A stretch of DNA of 9,642 nt, taken from contig JAIVHQ010000081.1 in NCBI GenBank assembly GCA_020200995.1, positions 1-9,642 on the forward strand, written 5' to 3'. The stretch is from Flavobacteriales bacterium (GTDB taxonomy: Bacteria; Bacteroidota; Bacteroidia; Flavobacteriales_D; Cryomorphaceae). The notes under the pieces are model-generated. The model searched no databases and had not been told where the DNA came from. It was given only the letters and a program-made list of their open reading frames with translations. Both the position numbers and the translations under genes were made by a program. Positions 1-7,083 of this stretch are shown here, piece after piece (the stretch's first letter is position 1; every line of letters begins with the position of its first letter).

Positions 1-1
1 T

Positions 2-700
2 GCCTGCATTGCCATTGAGCCCATTCCCGCCAACAACGGACTGCTGCTGCAAGGCAAGGAATTTTTAACCTTCCTGCGCGAAGTGTGCGACCGCGAAGGC
101 ATCGCCCTGTTTTTTGACGAGGTGATCTCGGGATTCCGTGTAGGATTCGAAGGGGCGGCCGGCTATTACGGAATCACTCCTGATTTGATCGCTTTCGGCA
201 AAATCATCGGCGGAGGCTTGCCGGTAGGTGCCTATGGAGCGCGCAACGAAATCATGGCATGCGTATCGCCCGAAGGGCCCGTATATCAGGCCGGAACCCT
301 CAGCGGAAATCCTGTGGCGATGGCTGCCGGATTGGCCCAGATCAAGGCTTGTCTCGCGCCGGGATTCTACGAGACACTTTCTGCCAAGACCACCGGATTT
401 GCCAGAGGCATTAACGATTATGCCCGTTCTAAGGGCTATGCATTTAAAGTGATTCACCTGGGGTCCATCTTCTGGGTGGCTTTCACCGACAAGGACAAAG
501 TGCAGGCGAGTTCACAAATCGACGCCAAGAAAATGACCCCGCTCTTCAGCGCATTTCACGCTGCACTTTTGGAAAGGGGTGTTTACATCGGCCCGTCGGG
601 TTACGAGGTGGGTTTCATCTCACGGGCGCACAGCATGGATGATTTGGAGATTGCCGAAAAGGCCTTTTGCGAAGCCCTCGATACGGTGTTTAATAACTGA
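2..700 (+). CDS. hemL: glutamate-1-semialdehyde 2,1-aminomutase, C-terminal part (5' end outside window)
   Basis: HemL is the PLP enzyme that converts glutamate-1-semialdehyde to 5-aminolevulinate, the committed precursor of heme and other tetrapyrroles, in the cytoplasm. The open frame runs in from the window edge with no start, so about 232 C-terminal codons of a roughly 430-residue enzyme are present. Visible landmarks are FFDEVISGFR, whose Asp should contact the PLP ring nitrogen, and FGKIIGGGLPVGAYG, whose Lys (codon 200-202) should form the Schiff base. GPVYQAGTLSGNP and a C-terminal AHSMDD segment also match the aminomutase. These motifs separate it from other class III aminotransferases such as acetylornithine or GABA transaminases. 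A GTG at 83 lies inside the conserved domain and is not the start. The gene is convergent with the ABC exporter. I am confident of the family and of the aminomutase assignment. Confidence 0.92.
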   Translation, partial: ACIAIEPIPANNGLLLQGKEFLTFLREVCDREGIALFFDEVISGFRVGFEGAAGYYGITPDLIAFGKIIGGGLPVGAYGARNEIMACVSPEGPVYQAGTLSGNPVAMAAGLAQIKACLAPGFYETLSAKTTGFARGINDYARSKGYAFKVIHLGSIFWVAFTDKDKVQASSQIDAKKMTPLFSAFHAALLERGVYIGPSGYEVGFISRAHSMDDLEIAEKAFCEALDTVFNN

Positions 701-738
701 TTTAGGAACAGTTTGTAGTTGCTTTGGTCGGTTTGCTG

Positions 739-766
739 AGGCTTTTTATTAGCCTGTATTTATTTT
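739..766 (+). terminator. weak candidate terminator hairpin after hemL
   Basis: AGGCT (739-743) and AGCCT (751-755) can form a 5-bp stem with a 7-base loop. It is followed by a T-rich but not pure T tract. It sits 39 bases after the hemL stop. The stem is short, so this is only a plausible terminator. Confidence 0.3.
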
Positions 767-810
767 CCCGTTTTTGAAATACGGTTTGGTATTTGACTAA
801 TTTTATCGCA

Positions 811-829
811 CTAAGCGCCTTGTGCTTAG
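811..829. repeat. short inverted repeat between hemL and the exporter
   Basis: CTAAGC (811-816) and GCTTAG (824-829) are perfect complements around a 7-base loop. No T tract follows. It lies 18 bases before the ATG of the small secreted-type ORF, so it could be an operator or a leader hairpin for it, or chance. Confidence 0.35.
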
Positions 830-846
830 GCTGAAATTATGCTGCT

Positions 847-1068
847 ATGAAAGCCTGCCTCACCTGTTCCCTTGCCTTTGTCATTACTTTCGTGGGTACC
901 ACCGACATTCGGGCCCAATACTCTGCGGGCAACCCTCAGCCCATGGGGTTTGAATTTTACCTGAGCTCGGGCGGGGCAACGACATTGGGAAACAATGTAA
1001 GCATGGCGGAATCTGCGTTATCTGCGGGCTCTTCCCAAACTCTACATCAAACCATCTGCCTCTTATAA
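847..1068 (+). CDS. small ORF with signal peptide, possibly the 5' remnant of a secreted protein gene
   Basis: This is a 73-codon frame that I do not recognise. Residues 1-23 look like a Sec signal peptide: Lys at position 2, a hydrophobic stretch LTCSLAFVITFVG, and a likely cleavage after IRA just before QYSAGN. The roughly 50-residue remainder is Gly/Ser/Ala-rich, with no cysteine pair, lipobox or membrane segment. The last 22 bases overlap the 3' end of the convergent ABC exporter, so the final residues are read from its antisense strand. That suggests the frame has run past its natural end. Two readings are possible: a real small exported protein, or the start of a longer secreted-protein gene whose body has been lost. 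I see no clear ribosome binding site or TAnnTTTG box in front. It is not certain that it is expressed. Confidence 0.35.
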   Translation: MKACLTCSLAFVITFVGTTDIRAQYSAGNPQPMGFEFYLSSGGATTLGNNVSMAESALSAGSSQTLHQTICLL

Positions 1069-2861
1069 GTCCCCCCGAGCGCAAACAACTCCTCGTGGCT
1101 TCCCTCTTCCGAAATCCGTCCGTCTTCAATAACCACGATACGGTCTGCGTGCTGAATGGTACTCAGGCGGTGTGCAATCACCAATGAGGTGCGGTTTTCC
1201 ATAAGCCGATTGATCGCGTCCTGCACCTGCCGCTCCGATTCTGTGTCCAGGGCTGAGGTGGCTTCGTCCAGAATTAAAAACTCCGGGTCTTTCAGCACAG
1301 CTCTGGCGATGCTCACCCTTTGCCGCTGTCCGCCGCTGAGCTTGCTTCCGCCGTCGCCCACATTGGTGTCGAATCCGTTCTCAAGCGCGGTGATGAAGTC
1401 GTAGGCATTGGCAATGCGGGCAGCCTCTGCCACCTGCTCATCTGTAGCTTCAGGCCGCGAGAGGCGAATGTTGTTGGCCACAGTGTCGTTGAACAGGATG
1501 CTTTCCTGCGATACCACGCCAAACATGCTCCGCAATTCGTGGAGTTTAAAGGCTGTGAGGGAAGTTCCGTTGACCGTGATTTTTCCCTGATCGGGATCGT
1601 AAAATCGCGCCACCATATTGGCCATGGTTGTTTTTCCGCCACCCGAAGGACCCACGAGGGCTATTTTCTGCCCTTTTTTAATGCTGAGGTTGATGCCGTC
1701 CAGCACTTTTTTCTCCCCGAAGCTGAAGTGCACATTTTCGAATCGGAGATCTTTCAAAGGGTTCGGCATAGGCACCGGGCTTGCCGGGTCGCGGATCAGT
1801 TCTTCTGCGTCGAGTACAGCATTAATGCGTTCCACCGAAGCGATGCCCTTCTGAATTTTAAAATAGGCCTGGCTGAAGCTTTTTGCAGGCGTAATGATCT
1901 GTGAGAAAATGAGAATAAAGGTGATGAAAAACGCACCGGTAAATCCGTCCTCCTGCGCGTTGAGCACCAGCAAGCCACCGAAATACATTAATATGGCCAA
2001 AGTGAAAGCGCTGAGCACTTCTGTGAGCGGACTGCCGAGGTATTGCTTTCTGAACAAGCTTACCATCAGGGTTTTAAAGGCATTGTTGGTTTCTTTAAAT
2101 CGCTCATGTGCGGCGTCTTGCGCATTGAAGGCCTGGATGATGCGAATACCGCCGAGGGTCTCGTCAAATGTGGACATCACCTCGCCGAGCTTCGATTGCC
2201 CGCGGTTCGATGCGCCTTTCAGATTTTTTCCGATAATCGAGATCAGAACGCCACTCACCGGCAAAAGAACCATCACAAAGAGGGTGAGTTTCCAGCTCAT
2301 GAAAAACATGGCCCCGAGATAGGTGACAATTAAAATGGGGTCCCTGAGGATCATTTCCAGCGAGGAAATTATAGAAACTTCCACCTCGTTCACATCGCTT
2401 GATGCGCGGGAGATGATGTCGCCTTTGCGCTCACCGCTGTAGTAGCCGGGGTGGAGGGCCAGAATTTTCAGGTGCATGCTTTCACGCAAATCGCGGATTA
2501 CCCCGATGCGAACGGGCGCCAAAAAGTAAAGTGTGAGGTAGCGGGTGGCATTCTTCAAAATGAAGATTATCACGATAAAAATGCAGAAATAAATCAAGGC
2601 CTGCTCGGGCCCGTAGGTGGTGATGTATAGGCCCAACTGATAGTTGGCGTAATTGAGAAACTCGGAAGAGGTGAAGCCGAAAGCGGGCGCCTCTTCGGCA
2701 ATTGAGATATCGTTGGCATTGAAGAGGATTTCTAAAAAAGGTGCCACCGCAGCCAGCGAAAAAAGCGAAAAGACCGTAGCAAGGACGTTGAAAAACAAAT
2801 TGCCCGCCACTTCTGCTTTGTAGCCACGCAGCAACTTGAGTATTTGAAGAAAGCTTTTCAT
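1047..2861 (-). CDS. MsbA-like ABC exporter, fused permease and ATPase
   Basis: This is a 604-residue half-transporter of the type that works as a homodimer in the inner membrane; the family includes lipid A flippase MsbA and multidrug exporters. The N-terminal half holds hydrophobic segments at about residues 20-45, 86-109, 172-212 (two spans), 280-304 and 310-326, fitting the six-helix exporter fold. The ATPase half is complete: Walker A GPSGGGKTT at 404-412, a Q-loop at VVSQES, signature LSGGQRQR from 508, Walker B FLILDEATSALD with Asp532 and catalytic Glu533, and the switch His564 in IAHRLS. The protein ends soon after GTYKR, a few residues earlier than many relatives. It lies 64 bases downstream of purB on the same strand, so readthrough is possible, but the gap also carries a TAGCTTTG box. 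The substrate cannot be told from sequence; lipid or lipooligosaccharide is the usual guess. Confidence 0.9.
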   Translation of the reverse strand: MKSFLQILKLLRGYKAEVAGNLFFNVLATVFSLFSLAAVAPFLEILFNANDISIAEEAPAFGFTSSEFLNYANYQLGLYITTYGPEQALIYFCIFIVIIFILKNATRYLTLYFLAPVRIGVIRDLRESMHLKILALHPGYYSGERKGDIISRASSDVNEVEVSIISSLEMILRDPILIVTYLGAMFFMSWKLTLFVMVLLPVSGVLISIIGKNLKGASNRGQSKLGEVMSTFDETLGGIRIIQAFNAQDAAHERFKETNNAFKTLMVSLFRKQYLGSPLTEVLSAFTLAILMYFGGLLVLNAQEDGFTGAFFITFILIFSQIITPAKSFSQAYFKIQKGIASVERINAVLDAEELIRDPASPVPMPNPLKDLRFENVHFSFGEKKVLDGINLSIKKGQKIALVGPSGGGKTTMANMVARFYDPDQGKITVNGTSLTAFKLHELRSMFGVVSQESILFNDTVANNIRLSRPEATDEQVAEAARIANAYDFITALENGFDTNVGDGGSKLSGGQRQRVSIARAVLKDPEFLILDEATSALDTESERQVQDAINRLMENRTSLVIAHRLSTIQHADRIVVIEDGRISEEGSHEELFALGGTYKRQMV

Positions 2862-2869
2862 CTGCAGCG

Positions 2870-2877
2870 CAAAGCTA
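2870..2877 (-). promoter_or_regulatory. candidate Bacteroidota -7 box for the ABC exporter
   Basis: Read on the minus strand this is TAGCTTTG, an exact match to the Bacteroidota -7 consensus TAnnTTTG. It is only 9 bases from the ATG, so transcription from it would give an almost leaderless mRNA. No TTTG lies at the expected -33 spacing. It may be a chance match, with the gene read from the purB promoter instead. Confidence 0.3.
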
Positions 2878-2925
2878 AAGTAAAGTATGGAAATCAGCAG
2901 ATACCAAAGGCCCCCGAATCCTTAT

Positions 2926-4260
2926 TCAGATTCCCGTGTAGTTGTGCGGGGTGAAAGTCTTGAGCTCCGCCTTCACAGCGTCAGCCACATTGAGGGTGTC
3001 AACGAAATCGTGGATGGCCTTCCTGTCGATTACGGCATTGGTGCGGGTCAGATCGCGCAGGGCTTCGTAGGGCTTTGGATAGCCTTCGCGGCGCAGTATG
3101 GTCTGTATGGCCTCCGCCACCACCGACCAGTTGGCCTCGAGATCGTCGTCGAGGACGGGCCGGTTCAAAAGAAGCTTGCCGAGCCCCTTGTTCAGCGATG
3201 CCAGTGCGATGAGGCTGTGTCCGAAAGGCATGCCCACGTTGCGCAGCACGGTGCTGTCGGTGAGGTCGCGCTGCAGCCTCGATACGGGCAGTTTTGCCGA
3301 AAGGTGCTCCAGCAGGGCGTTGGCGATACCGAGGTTGCCCTCCGCATTCTCAAAGTCGATGGGGTTCACCTTATGGGGCATAGCCGAGGAGCCCACTTCG
3401 CCGGCTTTGATCGACTGCTTGAAGTACTCCATTGAGATGTAGCTCCACATGTCGCGACACAAGTCGATGAGGATGGTATGGATGCGCTTCAGGGCGTCGA
3501 ATCGAGCTGCGAGCTGGTCGTAATGCTCTATTTGTGTGGTGACTTCCTGCCGTTTGATACCAAGGCGGTCACGGAGAAAAGCTTTCGCGAAAGCCGCCCA
3601 ATCGATGTCGGGGTAGGCTGCCTTGTGGGCGTTGAAATTGCCCGTGGCGCCACCGAATTTTCCGGAAACGGGAATTTGCACCAGGCCGTCGATCTGTATG
3701 CGCAGCCTGTCGGCAAATACGCGGATCTCCTTGCCCAGGCGCGTAGGGGAGGCCGGCTGCCCGTGGGTGTGGGCCAGCATTGGCACGTCATCCCACTGTT
3801 CGGCGAGGCGGTACAGCACCTCTTCAAGGTGGCGCAGTTCGGGTAGCAATACGTGGTCAAAACTCTCCTTTACGGAAACGGGAACGGCCGTATTGTTTAT
3901 GTCTTGCGAGGTGAGCCCGAAATGGACAAATTCCGATGAGGCTTCCATGCCCAGCGCTTTCAGCTTGTCTTTCACCAGGTATTCCACCGCTTTCACGTCG
4001 TGGTTGGTCACGCGTTCGTATGCTTTAACGGCCTCGGCATCCTTTTCGGAAAAATCGACCACCATTTTCCGCAAGGCATCTTTGCCCGTCTGTTCGAGCG
4101 GCGCCAATCCCGGGAGGGGGAGCTCTGTGAGTGCGATAAAGTACTCCACCTCTACGCGAACGCGGTATTTGATGAGTGCAAATTCGGAAAAGTAAGGCAC
4201 GAGCTTCGCCGTTTTGTCGGCGTAGCGCCCGTCGATGGGAGAAATGGCTTTGAGGCTCAT
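2926..4260 (-). CDS. purB: adenylosuccinate lyase
   Basis: PurB cleaves fumarate from SAICAR and from adenylosuccinate, two steps of purine and AMP synthesis, as a cytoplasmic homotetramer. The 444-residue product fits the E. coli-type subgroup (about 450 residues). Landmarks are SPIDGRYADK at the N-terminus, TNHDVKAVEY, HFGLTSQDINN, the active-site HTHGQP with His164 and His166 (the latter aligning with the proposed E. coli catalytic His171), and the superfamily signature SSAMPHKVNP at 291-300 on the mobile catalytic loop. LPVSRLQRDLTDSTVLRN follows, and it ends in NYTGI as expected. An in-frame extension to 4443 is possible, but its 61 residues resemble no PurB. The ATG at 4260 begins MSLKAISPIDGRY, and a near-consensus -7 box lies 22 bases upstream. 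The exporter gene follows 64 bases downstream. Confidence 0.96.
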   Translation of the reverse strand: MSLKAISPIDGRYADKTAKLVPYFSEFALIKYRVRVEVEYFIALTELPLPGLAPLEQTGKDALRKMVVDFSEKDAEAVKAYERVTNHDVKAVEYLVKDKLKALGMEASSEFVHFGLTSQDINNTAVPVSVKESFDHVLLPELRHLEEVLYRLAEQWDDVPMLAHTHGQPASPTRLGKEIRVFADRLRIQIDGLVQIPVSGKFGGATGNFNAHKAAYPDIDWAAFAKAFLRDRLGIKRQEVTTQIEHYDQLAARFDALKRIHTILIDLCRDMWSYISMEYFKQSIKAGEVGSSAMPHKVNPIDFENAEGNLGIANALLEHLSAKLPVSRLQRDLTDSTVLRNVGMPFGHSLIALASLNKGLGKLLLNRPVLDDDLEANWSVVAEAIQTILRREGYPKPYEALRDLTRTNAVIDRKAIHDFVDTLNVADAVKAELKTFTPHNYTGI

Positions 4261-4281
4261 ATAGCGGGTTATGAAAGGCTG

Positions 4282-4289
4282 CAAAAGTC
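4282..4289 (-). promoter_or_regulatory. candidate -7 box of the purB promoter
   Basis: Minus-strand GACTTTTG differs from TAnnTTTG only at the first base. Its last base is 22 bases before the purB ATG, matching the spacing seen for other genes here, and predicts a leader of about 15 bases. No clear -33 TTTG is visible. Confidence 0.35.
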
Positions 4290-4317
4290 CGCATTTTTTT
4301 TGGATTCGCCGATTCGG

Positions 4318-4334
4318 GGACCGGGCAGCGGTCC
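4318..4334. repeat. inverted repeat in the purB/esterase divergent region
   Basis: GGACCG (4318-4323) and CGGTCC (4329-4334) form a perfect 6-bp stem around GGCAG. Two GATTCG copies (4302-4307 and 4311-4316) sit just before it. It lies between the divergent starts, upstream of both candidate -7 boxes, where an operator could be. Function is unknown and it could be chance. Confidence 0.3.
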
Positions 4335-4409
4335 TGGTAAAGTCCTTCAGGAAAAAGGTGAAGACGGGGAGTTTGTATTTTATCGCATTGCGTGCAGCTT
4401 GCGTTGACG

Positions 4410-4417
4410 TACTTTTA
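4410..4417 (+). promoter_or_regulatory. candidate -7 box of the esterase pseudogene
   Basis: TACTTTTA matches TAnnTTTG at five of the six fixed positions and ends 20 bases before the ATG at 4437. It suggests the damaged gene may still carry its promoter. Confidence 0.3.
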
Positions 4418-4436
4418 CAGCAAATTAGTTGGACTG

Positions 4437-5161
4437 ATGGCATCGAAAGCGCAACCGAAAAAGGTTGTTAAACAGAAGAGTGAAAAGCCTCCTGAATTGT
4501 ACAGAAGCACCTCGCATGAGTTAAGTTCTGTTCATTTGGGTCGTCCGGTTCATGTCGAAATTATTGACCCGAAAACGGTCTCGGGGCCGCTTCCGTTGCT
4601 GGTTCTGAACGACGGTCAGGACAGCGCTGCAGTGGGGGTGAAGAAGTCTGTAGAGCGGGAGACAGCCACGGGGTGCATTCCGAAAATACTCGTCGTTGGC
4701 GTTGCCGCGGGCGACCGCATGGCCGAATACGGCACTGCTTTTCGCGCCGACTACGAGGGGAGGGGAGCTAAGGCCGGGCTTTACGCCAAATTCGTGGTCC
4801 TCGAACTCATGCCTTGGCTCGCTGAGCGGTACAGCATTTCAGAAAATCCAGCGGAGCGCGCTGTGGCGGGCTACTCACTCGGCGGGCTCAGCGCTATGGA
4901 CCTGGCATGGAACCAGCACCACCTTTTCGGGAAAACCGGGGTGTTCAGCGGATCACTCTGGTGGAGGCGCTATACCTTGTGCGAGCGGATGCTGGGCCCC
5001 GCAAGGGCTATCGTCCGTACCACGATTTTGCATACTGCGAAATTCGCGAGGGCCGGCACAATCCCGAAACATGGAAAAAGGCCATGCCGCTATTCCTGCG
5101 CTGGGCCTTCGGCGATGGACACCTCGCCGCCATGCCGCACGTGGACGACGCAACGGTCTGA
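4437..5161 (+). pseudogene. esterase D / enterochelin-esterase-like hydrolase, internally deleted and frameshifted
   Basis: This is an alpha/beta-hydrolase of the PF00756 type (ester or siderophore-ester hydrolysis). From the ATG at 4437 the frame gives a normal N-terminal part: LLVLNDGQD near residue 60, KILVVGV, MAEYGT, and the nucleophile elbow GYSLGGLS with Ser147. VFSGSLWWR follows, ending at residue 177. The same frame then turns into Arg/Thr/Pro-rich nonsense up to 5231. The family-like C-terminus instead reappears in another frame as KGYRPYHDF, then GRHNPETWKKAMPLFLRWAFG with the presumed catalytic His at 5057-5059, and stops at 5161. In intact relatives roughly 55-65 residues, including the catalytic acid Asp, lie between WWR and this segment; here only about 15 codons do. 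So a block is missing and the frame has changed near 4968-4985. The family call is firm. Inactivation is inferred and an assembly fault is not excluded. Confidence 0.75.
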
Positions 5162-5197
5162 GCAAGGATTGGGGATACTTCTGATTTTCCGGAAGGC

Positions 5198-5228
5198 AAA
5201 AAAAAACCGACACTGCGAGGCGCCGGTC
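5198..5228 (-). terminator. rho-independent terminator of the KASIII-like gene
   Basis: On the minus strand ACCGGC (5227-5222) pairs with GTCGGT (5211-5206), including one G-U, around a 10-base loop. It runs directly into a stretch of nine T (5206-5198, the first T also closing the stem). It begins about 25 bases after the stop codon of the upstream minus-strand gene. Stem plus T run is a textbook intrinsic terminator. On the plus strand no T run follows, so it would not stop esterase transcription. Confidence 0.8.
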
Positions 5229-5253
5229 TGAAGAGTGGTATTAAGTTCGGATC

Positions 5254-6330
5254 TTAAACGACATAGGTCACGGCATTCACATGCATCCCACTACCCACGC
5301 TGGCAAACATAATCACATCGCCGGGGCTGAGGTCGTGGTCGGCCATTTCACCGTTTTTTACAAGGTGATAGAGGGTGGGGACGGTCGCTACAGAGCTGTT
5401 GCCCAATCGGTGGATGCTCATCGGCATCACATGCTCAGGGCTTTCGCGCATTCCGTGCAAGCGGTAGAAACGCTTGATGATGGCCTCGTCCATTTTCTCG
5501 TTGGCCTGGTGGATAAATACTTTTTTGAGCTGATCAATCGCGAAGCCGCTTTCGTCGAGTACTTCTTTCATGGCCTTCGGCACCTCATTGAGGGCGAATT
5601 CGTAAATTTTTCGGCCGTGCATTTTAATGTAGCAGGTGTCATTGTCGCTCTCGGGCTGGTTGCTGCAACCGAAAAAGAGGTAGTAGGCCTCTTCATTGCA
5701 GAAAGACTTGTTGCCAAGGTTGATGATTCCACGCTTTGAATCTTCTTCTTTCAGCTCGATGACCGTAGCACCCGCGCCGTCAGAGTAGATCATAGAGTCC
5801 CTGTCGTAAGGATCAACCACCCGCGATAGGGTCTCGGTACCCACTACGAGCACCTTTTTGGCCTGACCTGAACGGATAAAAGCTTCAGCCTGAATTACCC
5901 CCTGAAGCCAACCCGGACAGCCGAAGAGTATGTCGTAAGCCACGCAGTTCGGATTTTGGATGGCGAGTTCGTGCTTGATGCGGGCCGCCAGGCAAGGCAA
6001 CACATCGGTTTGGTTGGAGCCGTACTTGACATCACCAAAGTTATGCGCAACGATGATTTGATCAATGGTTTCGGGGTCTACTCCCGAATCGTCGAGGGCT
6101 GCGCGCGCTGCGATGGCTCCGATTTGCGATGAGGTGAGATCGGGCGTGATGTAGCGCCGCTCGGCAATGCCTGTGATGGCTTCAAATTTCTCCACCACAT
6201 CGGTACCATTGCTCTTTACCGCAGTTCGGTCCAGGTTGTAGAACTGCCTTTCTGCGAAATGTGAATTCGGGGTCGCCTCCGTCGGGATGTAAGCCCCTGT
6301 GCCCGTAATTACAGTGTTGCGATACGTCAT
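5254..6330 (-). CDS. 3-oxoacyl-ACP synthase III-like protein (KASIII / FabH family)
   Basis: This is a thiolase-fold condensing enzyme of the type that joins an acyl-CoA starter to malonyl-ACP. The product is 358 residues from the ATG at 6330. It opens with ITGTGAYIP and has the full Cys-His-Asn triad: Cys138 in DILFGCPGWLQG, His274 in IHQANEKM, and Asn311 in LGNSSVATVP. It ends in a GDVIMFASVGSGMH motif. FGCPGW and the longer N-terminus (NSHFAERQFYN) set it apart from textbook FabH, so it may be a secondary KASIII rather than the main initiator of fatty acid synthesis. A GTG at 6354 would add eight residues. I prefer 6330 because a TATCTTTG box predicts transcription starting near 6349, inside that extension. 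The gene stands alone, without fab, acyl-carrier or polyene genes beside it, and has its own terminator. The substrate is unknown. Confidence 0.88.
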   Translation of the reverse strand: MTYRNTVITGTGAYIPTEATPNSHFAERQFYNLDRTAVKSNGTDVVEKFEAITGIAERRYITPDLTSSQIGAIAARAALDDSGVDPETIDQIIVAHNFGDVKYGSNQTDVLPCLAARIKHELAIQNPNCVAYDILFGCPGWLQGVIQAEAFIRSGQAKKVLVVGTETLSRVVDPYDRDSMIYSDGAGATVIELKEEDSKRGIINLGNKSFCNEEAYYLFFGCSNQPESDNDTCYIKMHGRKIYEFALNEVPKAMKEVLDESGFAIDQLKKVFIHQANEKMDEAIIKRFYRLHGMRESPEHVMPMSIHRLGNSSVATVPTLYHLVKNGEMADHDLSPGDVIMFASVGSGMHVNAVTYVV

Positions 6331-6355
6331 TAAGCTTTTGTCTAAAATTATCACG

Positions 6356-6363
6356 CAAAGATA
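6356..6363 (-). promoter_or_regulatory. -7 box of the KASIII-like gene
   Basis: Minus-strand TATCTTTG is an exact TAnnTTTG match, ending 26 bases before the ATG at 6330. It implies a transcript start near 6349, downstream of the alternative GTG at 6354, and so favours the ATG. No -33 TTTG is seen at the usual spacing. Confidence 0.45.
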
Positions 6364-6454
6364 AGACTATTCCTTCGAGTGTCAGCTTAACACCGAGGCC
6401 GATGTTTTAACAAATTTTTTAACAATCTCATTTTCGACAGGCACCCCTCCGCAT

Positions 6455-6931
6455 TCATGTGACTGCTTTGAAAAACTGCCACAGTGTCCAGCCGCAAAAC
6501 GCGAGCTTGAACCCCGTTCCCAGTAGAAAACCGACGAAGCTGCCCGTTGCGCTTCGCAAGGCTTTTTTTGATTCATTCGGATTTTGAAGCAGTTCTCCAA
6601 TCAAGGCCCCTAAAAATGGCCCCGCAATAATGCCGATCGGGAGAAAAAACAGGCCGATCACAACCCCGATCCCCGAGCCAATTACGCCGCCTCGCGTGCC
6701 TCCGAACTTTTTGGTCCCCCAGAGAGGAATGAAATAGTCGAGTGCCGTGATTACCACCATTATTCCGAAACTCACTGCCAAGAATGTGAATGAGAAGTCG
6801 GCGTACTTACTGAAATGAAGGACCAACAAACCCGACCAGCTCAAAGGAGCCCCGGGAAGCACCGGCAAAACAGATCCCAAAAATCCCGTCAGGATTAGAA
6901 TGATAGAAACGATAGCCAATGCGGTATCCAT
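6455..6931 (-). CDS. DUF456 family inner-membrane protein
   Basis: A 158-residue, very hydrophobic protein of the uncharacterised DUF456 family (PF04306). Hydrophobic segments lie at about residues 3-24, 29-41, 48-70, 82-115 (long enough for two glycine-rich spans) and 128-155. The family landmarks are LPVLPG at 22-27 right after the first span, and GTKKFGGTR at 72-80, followed by a Gly-rich run of small residues typical of tightly packed helices. There is no catalytic motif, and no function is established for the family. The ATG at 6931 gives a normal N-terminus beginning just before the first span. The gene is divergent from lhgO and about 125 bases upstream of the KASIII-like gene. Because that gene has its own -7 box, the two are probably separate units. 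The family call is confident; the role is unknown. Confidence 0.88.
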   Translation of the reverse strand: MDTALAIVSIILILTGFLGSVLPVLPGAPLSWSGLLVLHFSKYADFSFTFLAVSFGIMVVITALDYFIPLWGTKKFGGTRGGVIGSGIGVVIGLFFLPIGIIAGPFLGALIGELLQNPNESKKALRSATGSFVGFLLGTGFKLAFCGWTLWQFFKAVT

Positions 6932-6989
6932 TGATGGCTGTGTTTAATTTAGAAAAACGATTTCGGCTTGCCACTTTCGGACATGTTTC

Positions 6990-7024
6990 CAAATGTAAGA
7001 ACATTTCCGCCCGCCGACTGCAAA
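6990..7024 (-). promoter_or_regulatory. candidate Bacteroidota promoter for the DUF456 gene
   Basis: On the minus strand TTTG (7024-7021) and TACATTTG (6997-6990) match both parts of the Bacteroidota promoter (-33 TTTG and -7 TAnnTTTG). They are 23 bases apart, slightly more than the usual 19-21. The predicted start near 6983 gives a leader of about 50 bases, longer than for the other genes here. Confidence 0.4.
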
Positions 7025-7052
7025 GCCACAGCGCTTTCCCGCGACAATTTCG

Positions 7053-7060
7053 CATCTTTG
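7053..7060 (+). promoter_or_regulatory. candidate -7 box of lhgO
   Basis: CATCTTTG differs from TAnnTTTG only at the first base and ends 24 bases before the lhgO ATG, the same spacing as for purB and the KASIII-like gene. No TTTG is present at -33. Confidence 0.35.
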
Positions 7061-7083
7061 CAAAAATTTAGAGCGAACTGTAT

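Noticed and set aside
83..85. GTG as the start of hemL
   Set aside because: Homology continues upstream to base 2 in the same frame; the gene is simply cut by the window edge.
1320..1904. 194-codon open frame on the plus strand
   Set aside because: It is wholly antisense to the ATPase half of the exporter and has no protein-like motifs; high coding GC leaves long open antisense frames.
2916..2933. GAATC/GATTC inverted repeat over the purB stop as a terminator
   Set aside because: It has only five base pairs and no T tract on the minus strand.
4261..4443. N-terminal extension of purB by 61 codons
   Set aside because: The added residues resemble no PurB, and a near-consensus -7 box lies inside the extension. 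MSLKAISPIDGRY at 4260 is the normal family start.
4696..5184. 162-codon plus-strand frame over the esterase
   Set aside because: It is the third frame over the same DNA and contains neither the N- nor C-terminal esterase motifs.
4986..5231. In-frame tail of the esterase reading frame
   Set aside because: The Arg/Pro/Thr-rich sequence has no family similarity and even reads through the neighbour's terminator; it is the out-of-frame continuation after the deletion.
6331..6354. GTG start adding eight residues to the KASIII-like protein
   Set aside because: The predicted transcript start near 6349 falls inside it, and the ATG at 6330 directly precedes the conserved first strand.
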